Shown one piece after another: positions 1 to 4,342 of a stretch of 12,018 nt of DNA. The notes below the pieces were generated by a model. It worked only from the letters and a program-made list of their open reading frames with translations. It did not search any database and was not told where the DNA came from. Source of the stretch: Gammaproteobacteria bacterium (lineage in GTDB: Bacteria > Pseudomonadota > Gammaproteobacteria > UBA9214); assembly GCA_020027635.1 (NCBI GenBank), contig JAHKKL010000021.1, positions 1 to 12,018 on the forward strand, read 5' to 3'. Made by a program: the position numbers and the translations under genes. Position 1 is the first letter of the stretch. Each line of letters begins with the position of its first letter.

Positions 1-233
1 GCTCGTGGCGCCTGCTCTATATCGGCAGTTGATTTGTCCACTTCAGGTACCAGGCCATCAAGAACAGCGTCTGTTGATTTGCAGTAATAATGACCACCTC
101 CTATTCATAGAGCGGCATTGACAGATCGCAGATAATCTCGGCCTGTGGCCTCGGTCGCCAGGGTGCTGTGAGGGTATCGATTAATTCGGCGTAAATGGTT
201 GTAGAATATTCTGATAATGGGGGAAATTAAAAC
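1..233. other. Left-edge stretch with no recognisable gene
   Basis: All frames are short or interrupted. On the minus strand an AGGAGG-like sequence lies near 107-112, but no convincing start codon follows at a normal distance. One frame there stays open to the left edge, so a gene running off the window cannot be excluded. No promoter with good -35 and -10 boxes is visible ahead of the gene at 234. Confidence 0.4.
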
Positions 234-485
234 ATGAAAACATTTTTTGATTGGATGCTCAAAGCCCTGACGGGGGCCCTCATCGTATGTATCTTTCTGG
301 CAGTTGGTGGTTCCCATGTTCTCCCGCTCACCTTGCCACTGATGACTGTCGGTGGTAAGCAACTTGTTCTGAATATGTCTGATGCTGTTGGGCTTGTCGT
401 GTTTGTGTGGTTGGCAGCAGCTATCCTCTACACCATTGGCCATGGCATCTGGCGAGCGATGAGTTTCTTATGGTCAAAATTCTGA
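234..485 (+). CDS. Small two-helix membrane protein, unknown function
   Basis: This 83-residue protein is not one I recognise. Two hydrophobic stretches, about residues 10-27 and 50-69, should cross the inner membrane. A short loop containing a Pro/Leu-rich segment and a Gly-Gly-Lys joins them. Charges are few: Lys2 and Lys10 at the N-terminus, Arg74 and Lys82 at the C-terminus. The ATG at 234 is preceded by a G-rich run (219-223) about 10 bases upstream, a mediocre ribosome-binding site. No partner gene overlaps it, and the next recognisable sequence is a minus-strand pseudogene just downstream. The clean hydrophobic pattern favours a real gene, but there is no family evidence. It could be island cargo or a chance frame. 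Confidence 0.5.
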   Translation: MKTFFDWMLKALTGALIVCIFLAVGGSHVLPLTLPLMTVGGKQLVLNMSDAVGLVVFVWLAAAILYTIGHGIWRAMSFLWSKF

Positions 486-512
486 TGATAAATGAAACAA
501 ACAGGTCGTCAC

Positions 513-697
513 TTAAGCCATTTTCTGGAAAGCCCCACCACATAGGTAGACTCGCACCGTCCCCTCTCTCATGCACGAAGGGGATTCGCGCACCGGCCCA
601 GCGGTCCCGTTCCAGATAGGGCTTTGCTGACACCCAGGAATTGAGCGGCTTCTGTTGTGGTGAGTAAACGAGCGCCGCCGCCATCAGGCTTGCTCCA
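513..697 (-). pseudogene. Decayed AlpA/excisionase-like helix-turn-helix gene
   Basis: Three minus-strand frames read in succession rebuild a MerR/excisionase-type (HTH_17-like) DNA-binding protein. Block 670-623 reads RLLTTTEAAQFLGVSK, the usual first helix-turn-helix. Block 624-568, one frame over, reads KPYLERDRWAGARIPFVHE, the typical second half of such proteins. Block 572-513 has a TVRVYL segment where these proteins carry a VRYR-like strand, then a TAA stop at 513-515. At least two frameshifts (near 623 and 570) break the gene, and the frame upstream meets a TAA at 698-700 with no start. Intact relatives of about 65-75 residues act as excision or regulatory factors of integrated elements. 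The motif matches come from recall, not a database search. Confidence 0.62.
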
Positions 698-964
698 TTA
701 ACCTTAAAATAACCGACCAATCAACTCAAGTTACAGCACTCGGCAGCCGCTACAGAGTAACGGCTTGTCCGATGGCCAGATTTGGCCAAGGATTGCGGGA
801 ATATGGAGAAAGAAAAGGGAAGAGTTTCCGTGGTAGCCGTGGAATTCGGCACGATTTCGCGGTCACCGTATAGGCAAATGACTGCCCGATGCCTGTCAAC
901 TACCCGTGGAATTGCGTAAAAGTAGGCTTTTTAATTTTCTTATACACCCATTATGGGAGCAACG
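698..964. other. Non-coding leader of the S53 peptidase gene
   Basis: No gene is visible here. It contains two nearby TGGCCA palindromes (about 773-797) and a GTGGAATT word near 839 that recurs near 905. The last 30 bases before the peptidase gene are T-rich and include TATACA (941-946), but no -35 box lies at a normal distance, so I do not call a promoter. Confidence 0.4.
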
Positions 965-2170
965 ATGATGCGTAACACAATGGCGAGCATTTCACTCTTT
1001 GGCCTGATGCTTGGGGTCTTGCTGGCGACGAGCGTTTTGGCGCAAGGACAAACGCCAGTAGGCAGTGAACAATCAGCTCTGCATGCGCACGTGAAACATG
1101 CTGCAGTCTGTCCTGGACCCGCGGCCGCCGGCACCGCTCGCTGCCATGCTCATGTGGTGGTGGACAACGCGGGCCAGCCTCTGGCGACCTCTGGTCCTTC
1201 CGGGTACGGACCCTCGGATTTACATAGTGCATACAATGTCGCAGGTACCGGTGACTCGAACACACTTATCGCCATTGTTGACGCCTTTGGCTATCCGAAC
1301 GCAGAGAGCGATCTTGCGGTGTATCGCGCGAAGTTCGGATTACCCGCCTGTACCACGGCAAATGGCTGCTTTAAGAAGGTGAACCAGAGTGGTGTGCAAG
1401 GTAATTACCCGCGCACCGACACCGGCTGGTCGCAAGAGACCGCGCTCGACCTCGACATGGCCAGCGCGATGTGCCCCAACTGTTCATTGCTGCTGGTGGA
1501 GGCCAACAACAACAGCTATCTTAACTTGGCGCTGGCGGTCAACAGGGCCGCCGCGATGGGAGCACACGTCATCAGCAACAGCTATGGCGGTGCGGAATCC
1601 GGAACCTCAAGTTACGAACCTTATTACAGTTATCCTGGGATTGCTGTTACGGTGAGTTCAGGGGACAGTGGCTATGGCGTCGAGTTTCCAGCCTCATCGC
1701 CACACGTGACCGCCGTAGGGGGCACGAGCCTGCTTCACAGCAGCACCGCCCTCCGCGGATGGAGCGAGACCGCATGGAGCGGCACGGGAAGCGGATGCAG
1801 CAGCGTGTATCCGAAACCGAGTTGGCAGATGGATTCAGGGTGCTTCAAACGAGCGGTCGCTGACGTCTCTGCGGTCGCAGATCCCAATACCGGCGTTGCA
1901 GTTTACGGACCCGCCAGTCGTACCCGCTCCGCCTGGATGGTGTTTGGCGGCACGAGCGTGGGCGCACCGCTGATCGCGGGGCTGTATGGTGTGAATGGGA
2001 CTGCCGTGACCTACGGGAGTGAACCGTATTTCCACATGAGTGCCCTCTACGATGTGACCTCGGGAAGTAACGGTAGCTGTGGTGGGAGCTATCTCTGCAC
2101 GACCCTACCGGGATACGATGGCCCCACCGGGCTCGGCACACCCGATGGCATGACGGCCTTCGGGTTCTAA
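965..2170 (+). CDS. Secreted S53 (sedolisin/kumamolisin) family serine-carboxyl peptidase
   Basis: This exported endopeptidase has about 401 residues. Start 965 is preferred over the in-frame ATG at 953 because GGGAG (955-959) then sits as a ribosome-binding site; the ATG at 968 is also possible. A signal peptide ends near Ala26 (LATSVLA, then QGQ). Using start 965, the S53 triad is visible: Glu158 and Asp162 in ETALDLD, and Ser331 in GGTSVGAP. Asp234 in SGDSG supplies the oxyanion residue. The C-terminal calcium site is present as YDVTSGSNG (Asp363) and GYDGPTGLG (Asp385). Ten cysteines, mostly in close pairs (129/135, 170/173, 278/293, 372/378), fit disulfides in an exported protein. Only about 55 residues separate the signal peptide from the catalytic domain, so the usual prodomain of roughly 180 residues is absent. 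It stands alone, with a terminator about 180 bp downstream. Confidence 0.88.
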   Translation: MMRNTMASISLFGLMLGVLLATSVLAQGQTPVGSEQSALHAHVKHAAVCPGPAAAGTARCHAHVVVDNAGQPLATSGPSGYGPSDLHSAYNVAGTGDSNTLIAIVDAFGYPNAESDLAVYRAKFGLPACTTANGCFKKVNQSGVQGNYPRTDTGWSQETALDLDMASAMCPNCSLLLVEANNNSYLNLALAVNRAAAMGAHVISNSYGGAESGTSSYEPYYSYPGIAVTVSSGDSGYGVEFPASSPHVTAVGGTSLLHSSTALRGWSETAWSGTGSGCSSVYPKPSWQMDSGCFKRAVADVSAVADPNTGVAVYGPASRTRSAWMVFGGTSVGAPLIAGLYGVNGTAVTYGSEPYFHMSALYDVTSGSNGSCGGSYLCTTLPGYDGPTGLGTPDGMTAFGF

Positions 2171-2258
2171 CGAAGACGCTCCTTGCCGTTCACGGAGCCT
2201 TCCGCTGCGGCCACTTCCGACTGTCAGGCCAGCATCGTTTCAAGCAGTCCACTAGTCC

Positions 2259-2277
2259 TTGCGGACCGCCTCCGCAA
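2259..2277. repeat. Perfect 7-bp inverted repeat
   Basis: TTGCGGA and TCCGCAA flank a five-base loop (ccgcc), giving a stable GC-rich hairpin about 90 bp after the peptidase stop. No T-run follows, so it is not a canonical intrinsic terminator. It might protect the mRNA 3' end. Confidence 0.4.
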
Positions 2278-2347
2278 CGGCCGACGTATTAATAGTCAGT
2301 GCCAACACCCAATCCAGAAGAAAGGAAGCGACAGAATGGTTACAAAG

Positions 2348-2376
2348 ACGGCTCCTTCAGGGGGCGTTTTTCTTTT
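2348..2376 (+). terminator. Probable intrinsic terminator after the S53 peptidase
   Basis: Arms acggctcc and gggggcgt pair across a ttca loop, with one G-T pair and one mismatch. TTTTTCTTTT follows on the plus strand. It lies about 180 bp after the peptidase stop and is the first good terminator there. Confidence 0.6.
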
Positions 2377-2732
2377 GCAGGGAATGACCGGAAGTGGCCA
2401 AACTCGGTAATTCACCGTTCAACTCAAGTGGGCACACCTTAACCCCGAACACGCCGCCCTAAGTCCTGCGCCCGTGGTCTGAATCCTTCGATCTCAAGCA
2501 AGGTGGCAGCACCAGTCGGCACTGCCATCACGGCAGGATACAGTTCCACCAGCTCGGCAATCATCAAGGCATCCAACCTCAACGCCGAGATGACGCATGG
2601 TACTCTACAGTTCGCTTTTTTGTGTGAATTTGTGATGCGCGTTCAAATCCGGCATGTCAGCAGTCACGGAAATATTGTCACTGCCGATTCAATATATAAC
2701 CATCGAAACAGCAGGTAGTGACGGAGATGATT

Positions 2733-2888
2733 ATGAACAAGGTGATTATTGCGCTGATGGCAATTTACTTTTTAGGTGATCCAGGTCTGCAGTATCTCGC
2801 ATGGCTAGGTGAATTGAAGATTTATATCGTCGCCACCGCCATCGCACTGGTTTCCATGCCCTGGATAGCATCACAACTCGATGGTTGA
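2733..2888 (+). CDS. 51-residue membrane mini-protein, unknown
   Basis: The short frame begins MNKVIIALMAIYFLGDPG and ends IASQLDG with a TGA. GGAG (2723-2726) sits six bases before the ATG at 2733, a good ribosome-binding site; the in-frame ATG at 2727 is too close to it. Two hydrophobic stretches, about residues 4-14 and 30-46, are separated by a turn with Gly-Asp-Pro and a Gly-Glu-Leu-Lys segment, which suggests a small helical hairpin in the membrane. A strong terminator 49 bases downstream makes this a self-contained transcription unit and is the main reason to believe the gene. I recognise no family. Small hydrophobic proteins of this kind include regulators and toxins, but nothing here assigns either role. 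Confidence 0.55.
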   Translation: MNKVIIALMAIYFLGDPGLQYLAWLGELKIYIVATAIALVSMPWIASQLDG

Positions 2889-2936
2889 CCTACGCACCGT
2901 GACGGCTCCGACTCAATAACTGTGCATCACCTGCAC

Positions 2937-2960
2937 GGCGGCCTCCGGGTCGCCTTTTTT
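2937..2960 (+). terminator. Strong intrinsic terminator
   Basis: GGCGGCC pairs with GGTCGCC across a four-base loop (tccg), giving seven pairs with one G-T. TTTTTT follows immediately. It ends the unit of the 51-residue mini-protein. Confidence 0.8.
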
Positions 2961-3097
2961 ATTGCTGCAGTCTGGTGGTGAATTAAAAACAGCAGGATGA
3001 AGTTGCGCAAAACGGTGCCGATATGGTTTGGCGGGTTGTCACCCCTTTTCAGGGCGCCGCGTTATACATAACCGTGATCACTACCCAGGAGGCAATT

Positions 3098-3688
3098 ATG
3101 AACACGTATCGTAAATCCTCAACCGCGCTGGCGGCAGTCATGGCCATGATCCTCGCGGTGCCGGGTGCTGCCTGGGCCGGTGAGGGTGGCGATGATGATC
3201 ATGATCATGGCTGGAACAAGGGTGGCTACAAAAGTAATGAGCATTACAACACCCATTACAACAACAGCTACTATGGCCATTACGCGGGCAGGGGGCCTTA
3301 TTATCCCCATTACTATCCCCATAATTACCCGCACTATTATCCCTCCTACTCGTGCTCCACGTGCGGCAAGAATAACCATCACAACAATAACAATAACAAC
3401 AACGACAAGCTGTGGATCGGCTTGCTAGGTGGTGGCATTCTCGGCTATGGGCTCAACGCCTATCAGCACCGCAACACCGCGGATCAGGGCTACTATCCGC
3501 AGACGAACAGTGCGCCGCCGCCACCGCCCCAATATGCAAACACCGCGTCGGTCAATCCGTGCCTGCAGGAGCGGGAGTACAGCACGAAGATTATGGTCGG
3601 CGGAAAACAGGTGGATGGATACGGCACGGCCTGCCTTCAGCCGGATGGCTCGTGGCGCTACGGCACGGCCCAGCCGGAGTCCTACTAA
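3098..3688 (+). CDS. Secreted His/Tyr/Asn-rich protein with glycine zipper and surface-antigen-like C-terminus
   Basis: The protein has 196 residues. Start 3098 is fixed by a perfect AGGAGG (3087-3092) five bases upstream and by the signal peptide that follows it, with cleavage expected after AWA (residue 27). In order it shows an acidic/His cluster (GDDDHDHG, 31-38), a Tyr/His/Pro region with near-repeats of PHYYPHNYPHYYP (60-85), and a CSTC pair (Cys86, Cys89). A polyasparagine run (97-102) and a glycine zipper, GLLGGGILGYGL (108-119), follow. The last segment (155-188: Cys155, MVGGKQ, YGTACLQPDGSWR) resembles the C-terminus of 17-kDa surface-antigen/glycine-zipper-2TM proteins. It is probably envelope-associated. 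The His, Asp and Cys content makes metal binding possible, but that is inference. The gene appears monocistronic. Confidence 0.72.
   Translation: MNTYRKSSTALAAVMAMILAVPGAAWAGEGGDDDHDHGWNKGGYKSNEHYNTHYNNSYYGHYAGRGPYYPHYYPHNYPHYYPSYSCSTCGKNNHHNNNNNNNDKLWIGLLGGGILGYGLNAYQHRNTADQGYYPQTNSAPPPPPQYANTASVNPCLQEREYSTKIMVGGKQVDGYGTACLQPDGSWRYGTAQPESY
3376..3411 (+). repeat. In-frame AAY trinucleotide run coding for polyasparagine
   Basis: Alternating AAC and AAT codons, broken by CAT/CAC, encode the Asn/His-rich linker just before the glycine zipper. Length changes by whole triplets would alter the linker without a frameshift. Confidence 0.6.
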
Positions 3689-3689
3689 G

Positions 3690-3818
3690 GACGGAACCCT
3701 CTATGTCTGGCGCGTGCACCCGGGCGTTGTCAGCGTGGTACCACTGCCCACTGCCGTCAGGTTGTTCGGCAGTGGTCTGATGGGACTGATTGGAATCGCT
3801 AGACGTAAAGCGGCTTAA
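3690..3818 (+). pseudogene. Orphan VPLPA-type PEP-CTERM sorting tail
   Basis: In a frame different from the upstream His-rich gene, codons ending at TAA 3816-3818 read VVPLPTAVRLFGSGLMGLIG and then IARRKAA. This is the standard tripartite VPLPA/PEP-CTERM signal: the VPLP motif, a hydrophobic helix and a basic end. Such tails are recognised by exosortase and anchor secreted proteins in exopolysaccharide-producing bacteria. Here only about 30-40 codons remain, with no start codon, ribosome-binding site or body belonging to them. The frame stays open leftward under the His-rich gene, apparently by chance. The likeliest reading is the 3' end of a deleted PEP-CTERM gene. A frameshift fusing it to the His-rich protein is possible but less likely, because that protein already ends at its family's usual C-terminus. 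Confidence 0.6.
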
Positions 3819-4285
3819 AATTAATCAGTGACATTGGCAGCCTTAGGGGCGCCATTTTCGTTTTGTGCGAACTTCCGAGTTGACCGATCTAAGACATTCA
3901 TAACTCATAATATACATCTAACACTTGGAATCAGATCAAGCCAGAATAAATCCAACAAGATTTTCAACTCAACACACCTTCATATAGGTTGCGCACCCGT
4001 TTTATGACCACGTACAGGTCCACCCGTAATGCTCTCTCGGACCCGGCAGAGTCCACATATAAGCTAGATCGACTCCCGCAATCCTGGTTATCAGTTCCTT
4101 GATCAGATAGGCCTCCGCACCATTGGCATAGGGTAGATAAAAAATCCGCTTCATAATCTCGATATGTTTTGAACACCGATACCGGTGGCGACCGATAAAA
4201 CTTTCCAGATCGAAATCCTTGCTGATGAAGGTGTTTCAAACCCCCTCAAAGAGCGTCAAAAATCTGCTAAGGGCGCTGGTGGCCG
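3819..4285. other. Gene-poor stretch before the tRNA scar
   Basis: The first part (3865-3970) is AT-rich with no clear gene. In 3964-4239 two minus-strand frames look partly protein-like. One (4154-4002, ATG start) reads MKRIFYLPYANGAEAYLIKE and continues to TAA. The other, from a TTG at 4239 to 3964, ends with LRVDLYVVIKRVRNLYEG. Neither has a good ribosome-binding site, and I recognise no family. They may be two frames of one decayed gene, but this is weak. Confidence 0.3.
3834..3864 (+). terminator. Possible terminator after the orphan CTERM tail
   Basis: TGGCAGCC and GGGCGCCA pair around a short loop with two internal mismatches, followed by TTTTCGTTTT. It is imperfect but well placed, 16 bases after the stop of the CTERM fragment. 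Confidence 0.45.
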
Positions 4286-4330
4286 CTCATAATCCCTTGC
4301 TCCCAGGTTCGAGTCCTGGCGGGCCCACCA
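4286..4330 (+). tRNA. 3' fragment of a CAT-anticodon tRNA (tRNA-Met-like), probable attachment site
   Basis: The sequence runs from the anticodon loop (ctCATaa, anticodon 4288-4290) through a variable region. It then has a perfect T-arm (CCAGG, TTCGAGT, CCTGG) and the 3' acceptor strand CGGGCCC, ending in A-CCA at 4330. The 5' half is missing: no GGGCCCG acceptor strand or D-arm lies upstream, and the 5' side of the anticodon stem does not pair. It therefore cannot fold as a tRNA. A block starting in the anticodon loop and ending at CCA is what tyrosine integrases duplicate when an element inserts into the 3' end of a tRNA gene. The orientation places the inserted element to the left and old chromosome to the right. 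Methionine is inferred from CAT; an Ile2-type tRNA is the alternative. Confidence 0.75.
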
Positions 4331-4342
4331 TAATTGAATAAG

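Larger units (their letters stand above)
2171..2732. other. Long intergenic stretch with hairpins and possible coding debris
   Basis: No convincing gene lies in these 560 bases. They hold a perfect inverted repeat (2259-2277) and a likely terminator (2348-2376). A minus-strand frame is open from about 2640 to a TAA at 2439-2441 and contains LVELYPAVMAVPTGAATLLE, which reads like protein but has no credible start. TTGTCA (2675-2680) and TATAAC (2695-2700) resemble promoter boxes ahead of the mini-gene at 2733, but their 14-bp spacing is too short for a confident call. Confidence 0.4.

Noticed and set aside
35..112. AGGAGG on the minus strand suggesting a gene running off the left edge
   Set aside because: No ATG, GTG or TTG stands at a normal distance in the frame that stays open; the frames with starts end within about 26 codons.
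105..443. Minus-strand open frame of 112 codons
   Set aside because: It lies mostly opposite the hydrophobic small protein at 234-485, has a mixed composition without domain features, and lacks a credible ribosome-binding site.
421..720. Minus-strand 99-codon frame as an intact gene
   Set aside because: Only its middle segment (YLERDRWAGARIPF) is meaningful; the helix-turn-helix half lies in another frame, so it is part of a pseudogene.
2503..2718. Plus-strand 71-codon frame
   Set aside because: It has no ribosome-binding site or recognisable composition and ends just before the better mini-gene at 2733.
3036..3068. TTGTCA and TATACA as a promoter of the His-rich gene
   Set aside because: The spacing is 21 bp, too long for a standard sigma-70 promoter.
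3023..3097. Upstream extension of the His-rich gene to an ATG at 3023
   Set aside because: The perfect AGGAGG at 3087-3092 and the signal peptide immediately after 3098 fix the start there.
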